The notes under the pieces: generated by a model
What the model saw: the letters and a program-made list of their open reading frames with translations, nothing else
Told to the model about the DNA's origin: nothing
The model's database searches: none
Source: Hemileia vastatrix
Lineage: Eukaryota > Basidiomycota > Pucciniomycetes > Pucciniales > Zaghouaniaceae
Direction: 5' to 3'
DNA length: 64,000 bases
NCBI GenBank assembly: GCA_030280995.1
Contig: JASXTE010000005.1
Span: 37,731,203 to 37,795,202 of the forward strand
Made by a program: the position numbers and the translations under genes
In this document: positions 33,481 to 45,137 of the stretch, one piece after another
How positions within the stretch are numbered: the stretch's first letter is position 1
Layout of the letters: each line of letters opens with the position of its first letter

Positions 33481-34657
33481 TGTCAGTATAGTCTAGTATA
33501 TAAGTATGATATAATAGTGTTATTTTATGATCCTACTACTTATTAATAAATGATTTAGTGATTAAACCTCAGGGGAAGACTAATAGAATAGTTATACTCA
33601 AATAAAACTCACAATACTTGGATTTAAATGCGTGCTAGTGGTGGAAAATAGAAGAATAAAATATAGTTATAGCTTTTATAAAGATAATATCAATTTATAA
33701 GGGCTTTATAATATATTTCTGAATGCTAATAATTGTATTGTAGTGTTTGTTTGAAGTGTAGTAATTGAATGATTATAATAAAACGTCAAAATCCCTCCTT
33801 ACTTATACCCAAATCCACTGGAGTGCACAGACCTTCAATCCAGATGATGTCACTGCTATCCCCGGCAATTACAGCACTGTGAGGGCCCATCACCTCCCCA
33901 TGGCGTCCATTTCAAGCAGTTTCAACACCCAGACCTCCAGTAAGGACCCTCCATCACTATTAATAATAACACAGAGTCATACCATAAATAGAAAACCCAG
34001 ATAAAAGTGGATACCATAAAGAAACAGGTAAAATAAATGATCAAAAAGAGATTTAATGAAACTAAAAGCATATAAAGGAAACAAATAAAATGTCCAAGCC
34101 CCCAATAACATCCCCAAGCATCCACATTAACCCAAAAACATCTTTCCAACCCATAAATCCGTGAATAACCATCCAAGGAAGTAATTTTAGTTGTCCAAAC
34201 TGGGTGTATGAGCCTGATATAGGTGTCTATGCTTCTGTAGGCGTTGTGAGTCCACTGATTTCGTCCATATGACCTAAAATAAGCAGAAAAACAAAGGTTA
34301 TAGGCTATTAAGGGGCTAAAACCCACTTATATACCTAAATATACATAATATACTGCATATTTTACTGAATATGAGATTTATGTATACATTAAAGCTTATG
34401 TATGTCAATAATTACTTCATATCACTTAAGATAAGTATATTATGACTCCATTAACACCTTAATAAGTATTATTAGGCCATGGATAAGCTATTTAAACTAT
34501 TATAAATTATATAATAGAATAATAATTATATATATATATAATAAAATAATATATATTATTATTTTAACCTTATTTTTAAGATATAAGCTTAATCTAGTTA
34601 AGGTTATCTTATTTTAAGCATAAGAAATACTCAGTTCTAAGTATATTTAGGCTGAAA
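33481..34657 (-). repeat. Gypsy right (5') LTR, intact (1177 bp)
   Basis: It starts TGTCAGTATAG and has exactly the length of the left LTR without the Harbinger insertion. The outer end is CTGAAA, a change from CTGACA. It preserves the empty target site (CACAATACTTGG near 33612) of copy B. Confidence 0.95.
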
Positions 34658-34880
34658 AGATGTTTGTGAAAAGGTTGTGATAAGTTTCACAATGTGGAAG
34701 TTGTTTAAGAAGTTTAGTTCAGTTAAATGAATTCTAAGAATCTTTGTTATTTGAAATAAAGGTCATAAATAAAAACGGTTGAAAAAAATGGGGATTTTCA
34801 TACTTTTTTTTAATTATATATTTATGCTTTCTCATTTTGATTACTTCTTGAGAGCTATGAGAATCCTTCCCAAGTCTTAA
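34658..34880. other. Short AT-rich flank beside the Gypsy element
   Basis: It starts with the second AGATG target duplication and has no gene. It was contiguous with 21174 before the Gypsy insertion. Confidence 0.7.
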
Positions 34881-35411
34881 TTAATTGGCATGACCTAAAA
34901 GCCAACGGTGAAGAACTCCCATTTTATTTGAGAAGCTAATTTGAGTTGAGTCAATTGGATATGCAATCAAATTATTGGTTTTTAAGGCATTGTCCCAGTG
35001 TTTAATGAGAATATTTGCCAAGACCTGGTTCCATTTGTCAAACCAATCTAGGTTCCAAGCAAAAGTTGACCCTGGGAAACCGCACATGCGAAGGTGGTCA
35101 ATAAAAGATTCACGGAAAATTGGTGGAAACTTTTCCGAAACCGCTGAATTTGATTCTGGATGAGGTAGTTCAAAGGCAATGTTGCATGAATTCATGTCAA
35201 ATGATGAAAATCTGTCTAATTGCTCTTCAGTAGGGTTTTGTTTCCATCCATTTGATTCTGGTGACATATCCAAAAGTGAAAGACAAAAATTGTGTATAGA
35301 TCTACAAAAGTGAGAATTCAATGGAGGTAAAGTCTCATTAAAAATTCTATTAAGTGTTTGTGTGTTTGTGGGCAGGTTTACATGAGGAAAGTAAGAGCTA
35401 CTAGGGTTCAT
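34881..35411 (-). CDS. Hypothetical protein, 176 aa, intact ORF
   Basis: It starts MNPSSSYFPHVNLPTNTQTL at 35411 and ends MGVLHRWLLGHAN at 34881 with no break, in contrast to most genes around it. It is rich in Ser, Asn and aromatic residues, with no signal peptide or membrane segment and no motif I recognise. The middle reads FIDHLRMCGFPGSTFAWNLD. Before the Gypsy insertion it lay about 350-450 bp from the minus-strand fragment at 20811-21100. It could be a passenger gene of a DNA transposon or a host gene. Confidence 0.5.
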   Translation of the reverse strand: MNPSSSYFPHVNLPTNTQTLNRIFNETLPPLNSHFCRSIHNFCLSLLDMSPESNGWKQNPTEEQLDRFSSFDMNSCNIAFELPHPESNSAVSEKFPPIFRESFIDHLRMCGFPGSTFAWNLDWFDKWNQVLANILIKHWDNALKTNNLIAYPIDSTQISFSNKMGVLHRWLLGHAN

Positions 35412-36487
35412 AAAGAATTAGATTAAGAAAGTGTTCAATTAAATTAAACAAAGAGGAAGGATAAATTGTTGAGCTCCAAAACTTTATGATCAAAGTTGAT
35501 TTAAGGAGAAATATCACAAAAATTAAAAATAAGAAATATTTCAACTTTATGGCATTATAATATGCATAAATTATATTTTTATATGCAATTTGAACTCAAA
35601 AGGAATTGTATAAAATTAAGAGAATGATTATGTGATAAAAGCAGACTCATTTGAGAAACGGATTTTTTTTTCTTTTCAAAAAATTCTTCCACAAAAATAA
35701 TATGATAAATGTGAGGCTATGTTCATTTTTTGATTACCAAAAAATTATTTTTGGTCCAATATGATAGTAATACATATTCCATTGAGTAATTTTTGTTCAA
35801 CATGAATAAATAGACTAGAGTTTCACTTCATCACATTAATGTATAAAAATTTATACAAGGTTTCAGATTTTTTGTAATGCTTTAAGGTTTACACTTTTGT
35901 AGCATCTATTATTTGAGTATTTTTGATTTTTTCTTTATGGAAAATTCTACCTAGTACAGACCGATTTTTGAAGTGAAAGAAATATGTTTGTGATTGTTTT
36001 TTAAAAAATATTAACCTTATTTTTGGGTTTAACTTTGATTTTTGGGGTAATTTTTATAATAATTATGCTAAAAATATGGACTGATTTTCTTATAGTCCAT
36101 AACTAAATTTTTTTATCAAAATCAAATAATTATAGGGTAGTTAGATATAACTCGGAAGGCATTTGATAGAAAAATAATTAAGATGCTTGTGTGTACAATA
36201 GAATTTTTTCTATTATAGAAAATATTCTGATAAACATGCATGCATTGTTGTACAAATGCAGAGATTATACAGAAAACAAATAAAGTAGACTGCATAACTT
36301 TTAATTAATATAAAATATATCTGATTAAAAATTAAACATTTAAAATTAAATAATTTCAACACATATTCCATAATATTCTTTTGATAAAAAAATGTAGCTT
36401 ATATTAGCTAGTGCCTTTCAAAAAAAGGAATACCTTCAATCGGTAACTTCCAATAGCTAACTTATTCCTACAATTATCACAATTACA
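35412..36487. other. AT-rich region without a gene
   Basis: Only AT-rich non-coding sequence is seen. The 5' end of the element that holds the Tnp2 gene may lie here, but no terminal repeat was identified. Confidence 0.6.
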
Positions 36488-39400
36488 ATGCCTCCATTAA
36501 TTCATGTATGTCAATGTCAAGATCTTGGATGTGTCAATAAAAAGTATCAAACTTCTTCTGGGTCCTTTGAAGTTGGTATGGCTTTCAAAAGCTCTAATTC
36601 TTACGCAAAACATCAAGAGGAAAGAAATAGGAAGGCCCAGATGGTTATTTCCTCCAAAAATCCACTTAACATTGGAAGTTCCAGCTCTGCAGAAACAGTA
36701 AGCTGTATATTTATAGTTCAATGTGAGAATAAAAGTCTTTATGATGTTTCAATGATTTATTACATAGGGGCAGTTGCTATTGGGGGCAGAAGTATCTTCA
36801 AAAGTCTCTAGAAACTCAAATCTTGGGGAAAGGTATAGCCAAATAATTATGTGGCAGGCAGCAAAGCTTTCTCTGATTCATCATTTGAGCAAAGAAGGTT
36901 GTACTCAATTTTTGGATGAAGAAATTAAGAAGCTCAAACTTCTAGGTGATAGTGGAATACTGGATTCTGATAGCATTGTCTGCCTGATCCCACGTTCAAT
37001 AGATACAGTTTTTAGTCGATTAAAGCTCAATCAATCATTTTTCACTTAAACATGCTGTCCTAAATGCTTTGCTCTTTATGAGTATAACTCTGAATCTCCA
37101 CCATCTATACTATGTTGCAATCAACTGTTTCTTTCATCATCAAAGCGCTATTTAAAAATTTTTGGAGCAGGACAAATTGCAGTTAAATGTGATGAAAGGC
37201 TGTATTTGATGGAGGAACATCAAGAATATGTAAAATACTTATCTCTTAAAACATTTCATCACCATTCTTTTATTGACTGGCTTAAGGAAAAGATCAAACT
37301 GTTCAAATTTGAGCTTCTGATTGAGAAGAAAACCCCTGTGGCAGAACATGTAGAGTGTGATTTGATGAAGGATGTTTGCGATGGTTCAATTTGGAAAAAC
37401 TTTCCCATTACCACTCCAGCTCTGGATAGCAATGATGATGAATATACGATAACTTCAGGCAACTTAATGTTTACTTTATATGTCGACTGGTTTAGGCCTG
37501 GTGGCAATAGGATTGGAGGTCATCAGAAGTCTGTAGGAAATATTATGATGGTGTGTATGAACCTACCTCAAGAAGATAGATACAAAATGGAAAATATTTT
37601 TTTGTATGCTATTATACCTGGACCAACAGAGCCCACAAGTGAACAGCTTAATCACCTTCTAAAACCACTGGTTAATGATCTACAAACTCTATGGGATGGT
37701 ATATTGATTGAAAAGACGCATCTTTATCCACAAGGCCGGAAATTAAGAGTTGCATTGTTCTCTTTGATAGGTGACATTCCTGCAATACAAAAATTGGCTG
37801 GCTTTTCGAGTCCCTCTGCAAGAATGTTCTGCTCTTTCTGTAATATCTCTAAAGATGAAATTAGTGAAAAGAATGTGGGAAATTTTTCATTAAGGAATCA
37901 TGAGGATCATATGTGCTGGGCAACAAAGTTGAAAAATTCTAAGTCACATTGGGAGCGTGTATCAATTGTTCAGAATCATGGGGTACGATGGAGTGAGCTA
38001 AATAACCTTGAATATTGGCGTCCAACTGAATATTGATCAATTGATGTTATGCATTCACATATTCTTGGCAACCAAAAAGATCACAGTCTAAGCTATTTTC
38101 AAATCCAAAATGCAGCAAAAGATCTAGAAAGAAAGCTGGAAAAGGATAAAAATTGGAATGTAAGAGAAGAAGATGACAATTTCTTTTCTGATACTTCACT
38201 GCACAAATATTTGAAAAAACGTAGAAGTAGCTTAAGCACCACAAATAATGATGATGATGATACAGGACACACAAGACAGCACAAGTGGCAAAGACTTACG
38301 AGCTCAAGACAGTCATCAAGTCATCATGGACTAGATAATGAAGGATTGGGAAAAAATCGATCAAGCAGCCAGAGTAGGTCATCCAGCTCCAAATTTATTC
38401 CTCCATATAGCAATTTGGCCTCAATACAGTCTCACAGCAGTGACAGTAGGAATTCATTGTATAACTTAAGGCAAAGAAGCATTAGCATATCACAGAGTGA
38501 AGGATCTCACTCATCAAATGAGACAGCTAGAGATGAAGAAAATAAAAGGAAAGGTAAGGAGAAAGAAAATGAAGGTAGTAGTAATCCACGAATCACGGCA
38601 GCAGAGCTACAGGTTGTATGGAAGATGATTGATCAAGTAAGAAGACCTTCCTGGCTAACACGAGTTCCAAAATCAGTAGGATCTAAAAAGGCAGGATCCC
38701 TCAAGGCAGCAGAATGGCACATGCTGTATACTCTCTACTTCCCTTTGTCACTTATACCCCTTTGGTTTGAAAAATTAAGAGAATCTGAATCTTCAGCTTC
38801 CTCAGCTGAAAAACCAAGAGAATATTATCTTCTCAAGTCACTTGTAACATTATGCTCAATCACCAATTTTTTGACATTAAAAAGTATACAGACTAATGAG
38901 CTTAAAGATCTAGATCAATTTCTGTTAGAGTATTGTGAGTGCCTGGAAGAGGGTTAGAAGAATATTAATGCAAAGCCAAATCTGCATATCACTCAACATT
39001 ATCCTGAAATGATAAAGCGTCTTGGTCCACCATCAGGTACAGCTACTTGGTCTGGAGAGCGGGTGAATCATATATTATCTGAAATTCCAAACAATCACCA
39101 TCCACGTATGTAATGTTTGTAAGAAATGATTTAAAAACTCAGCTGTGCTAATTTATTAATATTTACCACAGGAGAGATACCGCTAACAATGCTCAAACAT
39201 TGGTATCAGAAGTCTAGGGTATTAGATCTTGGTGAAGCTGAAGATAATGATCAATGTGAGACTAAAAAAATCCATATTGATCTTGATAAACAAAACAAAT
39301 GGATCCATCTAAGTATGGCATTATTTACTAAATGGGTAAGGGAACAAATGGGAAAAGAAACTTCAAGACAGGCTTTGACACCATTGGAGAAAAGTGGGGA

Positions 39401-39815
39401 TCGGGTAGTTGAAAATGTAGCAAGCATATTGATACATGGAAAGAGGTTTACTAGTTACCATCAACACATTTCTAATTCAACAATTGAATTCTACTATGGA
39501 AAAGATAGCCAGTTTGGGCAAATTGATGATCTTTTCAGTTCAAAGGAAGAGAATAATCAAATATATTTTATAGTAAGTACTTTCAAGGAGCTCTGTCCAT
39601 AAGAAACATCAAAGGATCCCTATGAGCTTTTCCCACAAGTGCATTGTCGGTTAGTAAGAGTAGCCAAAGCAACTCAAATTGTGATTCAGAAAGATGCAAT
39701 AATTGGACATGCAGCTACTGTCGACCACAAAAAAGGAATGTTTGGAATCAAAGACGAGGTTTTCACTTCCATTGGACTTCAGACAGTAGTGAGTGAAAAA
39801 ATTAATCAAATTTAA
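36488..39815 (+). pseudogene. Tnp2-type transposase (CACTA/EnSpm-like), decayed
   Basis: It starts MPPLIHVCQCQDLGC, a Cys-rich N-terminus as in basidiomycete Tnp2 proteins. An intron (about 36698-36767, GTAAGC to ATAG) links exon 1 to the main frame. Conserved parts: LYVDWFRPGGNRIGGHQKSV, NIFLYAIIPGPTEPTSEQLN, LVNDLQTLWDGI, SPSARMFCSFCNI, GVRWSELNNLEYW and SIDVMHSHILGN; the Asp in YVDWF and VMH regions and the Glu in RWSEL are probable catalytic residues. A long Ser-rich insertion (38230-38590) precedes the C-terminal helical part (WKMIDQVRRPSWLTRVPKSV, FWSGERV-like TATWSGERVNHILSEI). A second intron is at 39109-39172 (GTATGT to CAG). Stops break the frame at 37047 (TAA), 38034 (TGA), 38955 (TAG) and 39600 (TAA). 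The exact 3' end is unclear. Confidence 0.75.
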
Positions 39816-40292
39816 TTTCTGTTGACTAACATCTTTGTGTTAATTTGGGATTCGGGAAATTTGTAGGATTGGTGATGTTTGTAAATGGTGAAAGAAATAG
39901 TTCAATGCTCGATTAAAAAATGCAATGCATCCAACTTACCTTATCATAAATCAGTGAAAAATTACGTTGGTTGCTTTTATTGCGAGAGAACCCATGCTTT
40001 CAATGAGTCATTTTTATCTTAAATGTAAGAATGAAAGAAAGAAAATCATGATAATGAGAAATATGATAAATATGTTACTTAATGAATAATCTTCTTGCTC
40101 ATTCGTCTACTATAAATAGTTTGACCTTCCCACTTTAGCTGATAGCTATATATTATTCACTTTATTTTTCCCCAAGATAACATACACACTAACAAGACTA
40201 TAAACATAGTATCTTTTTTTACTTTAACTTTGATAGGTATAAATTTTAAAGACTGATTATTTTTCTTTTCTTTTCTTTTATTACAGTTCATT

Positions 40293-41953
40293 ATGGATGA
40301 TAATTTTGAAGGGATGTCTGTTGATTCAACTGATTCCAATTTTTTTCCACCTCAACATACTAATACTGGAAATACTCCACCACCACCCGCTTCTGATCCA
40401 CCTCCAGATGCATCTCAATCTGTACCGCCTAATCCTAACCCACCACCTAATCCCAATCCAGGCCAAGAGTCTCATGCAGAACTGAGAAATTTTAATCCCA
40501 ATCATCCTTCTGCTCCTGAAAGTGCTGATCAGCATGCAGATCAGCTAGGAAGAGATTGGGCTAGTGAAGTATTGAGGGAATTTTTTGGAGACCAATCATC
40601 ATCTGCTCAACCTAACCAAGGAGCAAGCACAAGTGGAGCTGGTAAGTCAATTTTTTTGTGTATTATTTTATTGAAAAATAACCAATTTAATTAACTTATT
40701 TGAATTGTTAGTGAATTCCTCAATTATTATGGGTATCAGTGATTACCACAGACTCAATTCAGCAGAGTCTCATGAACAAGAAAGGGGGTTAAGGGCTGTA
40801 AGAGGCTTAGTTAGAAGGAATGATGTTCCCAGGAGCTCAGGCAGTCTAAATAGAAATATTTACCACTTTCTGAAGTATTGTCTTGGGGGACCAACACAAA
40901 TAACAAAATATCCTGCGAGCCCAACACCTTTGGAGATTTAAAATTGGAAAGCTTGGAACCAATTCAAACTGTCCTAACCCAAGTCCAATCTTCTAACCGT
41001 GCCAATTCTGCAGTTGATCGACAATTTCTGATAACCAATTCTATAGCCTTCTTGTGATCCAAAATTCAACTACCTGAATTTTTTCCAGCACCTGAGCCTT
41101 GAGGACTAAAAGGAGGAGCACCAATCCCACTTTCTGTCAAAAGAAACTTAGAGCGTGAATTGCAAGAAAAAGTTTTTTGGAAATTTGCCTTTTATTGGAC
41201 TTGCCGTGATTTTTTGGAATCAACTTGGAATCAAGTCATGGGAAGCATAGTATGCGACCACTGTACCAGATGGCTCACCACCTTGAATACAATCGATTAG
41301 TCAAAGCTTCAGTTCACTCAATGTGTTATTGAGAAATGGGTAGTTAATAAGGGGAAGGAGATGATAAGGTTATTTGGGCAAGAAGAGGAAAGGGTAGCAA
41401 GAGAAAAGATTGAAAAGAGGGCAAGGGCACAAGTAAAACGTTATCGGACCAAGGTAAGTTTTTTATTTTACTTTTCTTTTGTTATTATGAAGCTGATTTA
41501 GTTGGAATTCAGATTGCTAGTGCACGCTACAAGTTAGCAAGAAATCTCTGCAGTGATGTGCCAGGTTTTGTTGTGCTTTTTCATGATACTAGGTGCATCT
41601 CTGATATCAATGAAGGCCCAGCACCAGCCCCAACTGCACCTATCCGAGCTATTCCTGGATGGCGAAATCCTGAACTCAATGATTTGTTTAAAAAAATGGA
41701 TAAGATGACAAAGGAGTTAGCCCATACACCAGCTCAAAGAAAATCAGCATTAAAAACATATTCATGGTCATCAGAAAGGACAGTTGCACAAAATGGTGTA
41801 TTCAATGTTCCCAAATACCTCCCCAAGAATTGCTATTCAGCAACATTTTTGCAAGGATTATCTGTGAATGAACATGAGTCACTTGGGTTTGGAGCAGATA
41901 TTGATCTGGTAAAGATTCGGGAAGCAATTAATAGAGCATCAACATCATCATAA
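40293..41953 (+). pseudogene. Companion ORF of the Tnp2 element, unknown function, decayed
   Basis: Exon 1 (40293-40641) starts MDDNFEGMSVDSTDSNFF and is Pro/Asn-rich; a GTAAGT donor follows. The next exon near 40711 opens with MGISDYHRLNSAESHEQERG but meets several stops from 40939 on. A further exon ends RARAQVKRYRTK at a GTAAGT near 41454, and the last (about 41516-41953) is open: IPGWRNPELNDLFKKMDKMT, SWSSERTVAQNGVFN, ADIDLVKIREAINRAS. The position downstream of the transposase on the same strand suggests it belongs to the same element, as TnpA-like proteins do in plant CACTA elements; no DNA-binding motif is seen. Confidence 0.5.
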
Positions 41954-42159
41954 CTTAGGTATAATGGTGATCTTCTGTGTAATATAGCTATCTTATATTG
42001 AATTTAATGTATTCTGTTTTTTTTTCAAAGCAGCTTGGTAAATGTTATAAGGTGATATTGAGAGAGAGTAACATTTTTTTAAGAAAAAAAAATAATGTAT
42101 GAGATATAAAAATGTATTTTCAACAAATTGATGGTCCATACCTTTTTATGTCACATTTA

Positions 42160-44110
42160 TGTATCCATATTGATTTCAATTGAATTTAATGTTGACCAAT
42201 ACATAGTGAATACATGCTATGCCACTTACACTTGCCAGACATAGCTACCATTAAATATGCCAGTATCAAAATTATTTTTGATCAAAATCAATGAGCATGT
42301 TAATCATGAACTACAGGAGTCAACTGCATATTTTAATGCATGGTGCCCTTCCAACATTAATTTCTATCGAAATTTATTTTGATATTGGCATATTGCATGG
42401 TGTCTATTCCTGGAAAGTGTAAGTGGCATAGTGTGTATTCATTATGTATTGGTCAACATTAATTTCAATAGAATTTAATATTGACATTTGCATATTGAAC
42501 CTAAACCAGAAAACAACCTGAAAAATTCTTCATAAAACTGCTTATTAATTTCGATCGAAATTAGGGTTGACCATATACATATTGAATGGTAGTTATATCT
42601 GGTGTGTGTAAGTTGTAAAGCTTGTGTTCAATGTGTATTGGTCAACATTAATTTTGATTGAAATTAATATTAATGTGTAAATGATATATACATGCTCAAT
42701 ATGCATTGTAATGTGTTTACTTAAGAATAGAGGGCCCTACTTTTCATCTTACAGAAAAATGCTTGGTGGCATGTCAAACTCAATTTTTATTAAAATTAAT
42801 GTTGACATGTTACCATTCATAAAAGTAAGCAACTGACTGCATAAATTGATGATAATCATGAACCTTAATTTCAATTGAAATTAATGTTTCCAAGTGCAGA
42901 TTGAAAAAAAGCTATGCCACTTACACTAGCCAGGCATATTTACTATTTATTATGTATTGGTCAACATTAATTTTTATAGAAATTAATATGGATATGTAAA
43001 TTTTATATTTACCCTCAACATGTATAGTAAATTTCAATACTTAAAAATACTTACTGTCCTTTACATGTCATGCAAAAAAGCATTATATCATTTCAACATT
43101 AATTTTGATCAAAATTAATGTTGGCATGCCATTATGCATTGAAACAACTAACAGACTAAAAAAGTTCATGATCAAAATGCTCATTAATTTTAATGAAAAT
43201 TAATGTTGACCAATACATATTGAATATAACTAATCTCTGCTTACTCAGACCAGATATAACTACCATTCAATATGTATATGGTCAGCCTTACTTTCGATCG
43301 AAATTAATGGGCAGTTTTATGAAGAATCTTTTGGGTTGTTTGCTGGCTTGGGTTCAATATGCAAATGTCAATATTAAATTCAATTGAAATTAATGTTGAG
43401 CAATACATAATGAACACACACTATGCTACTTACACTTTCCAGGCATAGCTACATGCAATATGCCAGTATCAAAAGTAATTTCGATTGAAATTAATGTTGG
43501 CAAGGCACCATGCATAAAAATAAGCAGTTGACTCCAGAAATTCATGATTATCATGCTCATTAATTTCGATCGAAATTAATTTTTGATACTGGCATATTCA
43601 ATGGTAGCTATGCCTGGCAAGTGTAAGTGGCATAGCATGTATTCATTATGTATTAGTCAACATTAATTTCGATTGAAATTAATATGGACATGGACTATGC
43701 ATAAAATTCCAATAAGTATAGGTAAGCTAAGTAGTTAGATTAACTGGTTTGATCAAGTACACCATATAGAAATTGATGTTTTAATGCCTTTGTTAATTTC
43801 CATCGAAATTAATTTTAAGCCATGCATGTTGAATTTTATCTATGTCTGTGTAGTCCATGTGAAATGGCTTGTATTCAATATGCAGGGGTCTAAAGTTATT
43901 TCGATCGAAATTATGAGGTTCATTGCCTCATAAATTTGGTGGTTTCTGTCAGGGTTTCATGCATGGTGCCATATGATATTTGTTAATTCCTATCAAAATT
44001 AATTTCAACACCAATATATTGAATACAAACCATGGCACTTACAGTACTTGGTCATAGCTAAAATTCAATATGCCAGTCTCAAAATTAATTTCGATAGAAA
44101 TTAATCAGGA
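42160..44110. repeat. Array of about 20 palindromes of ATTAATTTCGATCGAAATTAAT type with spacers in both orientations
   Basis: Imperfect to perfect palindromes centred on TTTCGATCGAAA or close variants occur near 42183, 42275, 42366, 42463, 42557, 42660, 42788, 42877, 42979, 43113, 43195, 43300, 43384, 43482, 43569, 43672, 43804, 43905, 43994 and 44093, about every 80-110 bp. The spacers share words such as CATATTGAATGGTAGCTATG and AAGTGTAAGTGGCATAG. These appear on plus in some spacers (43575-43660) and on minus in others (42190-42285, 43405-43470). The array follows the Tnp2 genes. It could be the subterminal binding-site region of that element. Confidence 0.9.
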
Positions 44111-45137
44111 TCCATGAAGTTTATCAATAGTGTATGAGTTAAGTTTCAAGTCATATGTTTCATCATTTTCTTGCACCCATTTCTAGGTTATCTCAACAAT
44201 TTTTTTCAAGTTTTATTATATTAATCAAAACTGTGATAAGTTGTGAAAAATTAGCTAATCCAAATCTCAAATTGAATATTAATATTTTAATAATTTTGAA
44301 TGTTGCTTAAGGTATTTCATTGGGTGATTCATAATAATATTTTATCAACTTAGTAGTCCTATAACTTTTGAAAAGTAACAATATTGGTATAGTTAGGGAC
44401 AACAATGAAATATATTGTGCAGACTAAGATATATTGTTAAAGAAAACTATTCAATTTTGTTTTCCCTTAGTTGTATCCAAGTTTATCAATGTTTTGGTCA
44501 TGGTGCCCACACCCTAGCCTGACACTCCTCCTGTCACTTAAAAAATAAATTCTTATCTTAAATTCTAATGTTACCAATTTTATATTTATAATTCATTTCT
44601 TGTTTGATGAGGCATATCAGTATATTTGTGAATCTGGCATTGTCATCTGAAAGTAAATTTAAAAAATATTTATAAAGCATTATCCTTTTTTTCATATAAT
44701 ATACTAATTAAGTGTATCTCCATTGTTTAGGAGTAAATTCTAATTTAGAAAATTTTGTATTTACCCGTGACAATTTGCATATGGGATATACATTTTTTAT
44801 TATTTGTTTTTCACACTAAAAGTCCCCAAAGAATTCCTTTAATTTTCTGTTAGCTACATCAAATTTTGCTTCAATATAAACAGATTGTGATTTAGCATGT
44901 TACTCAGTTTACCCCAATATGAATAATACATGTTAAAAAAAGCTCAAATAATATAAAATCCCCCTCTTTATGTTTTCTGTTTCTTTCATCCCCACTTTAA
45001 TTTTAATCTTATTCAATATTTTATCCTATTAAATTATCAACTTCAATTTTATAGAATAGAGTTTCTTATAATTATTCATCATATTACATCATAATTTTTT
45101 GATATCAAATACTTTTTTTTAATATTCATTAATCAAT
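44111..45137. other. AT-rich region without a gene
   Basis: No ORF or clear repeat is visible. It separates the palindrome array from the next gene and could contain its promoter or an element end. Confidence 0.6.

Larger units (their letters stand above)
21180..34657 (-). mobile_element. Ty3/Gypsy chromovirus, split by Harbinger copy B
   Basis: Two 1177-bp LTRs (TGTCAG...CTGACA) bound the element; the target duplication AGATG is at 21175-21179 and 34658-34662. Genes on the minus strand are in Gypsy order, with integrase after RT-RNase H and a chromodomain at the end. Without the inserted Harbinger the element is about 8.8 kb. All of gag-pol is in one frame with three stop codons. The outer end of the right LTR reads CTGAAA instead of CTGACA. 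Confidence 0.95.

Noticed and set aside
36488..39815. KDZ transposase, the usual companion of fungal TET/JBP genes
   Set aside because: The conserved words (YVDWF, GPTEPTSEQLN, GVRWSEL, VMH) fit Tnp2 of CACTA/EnSpm better than KDZ.
42160..44110. A CRISPR-like array (regular repeats with spacers)
   Set aside because: The repeats are imperfect palindromes, spacers resemble each other and vary in orientation, and the sequence is eukaryotic with no cas genes.
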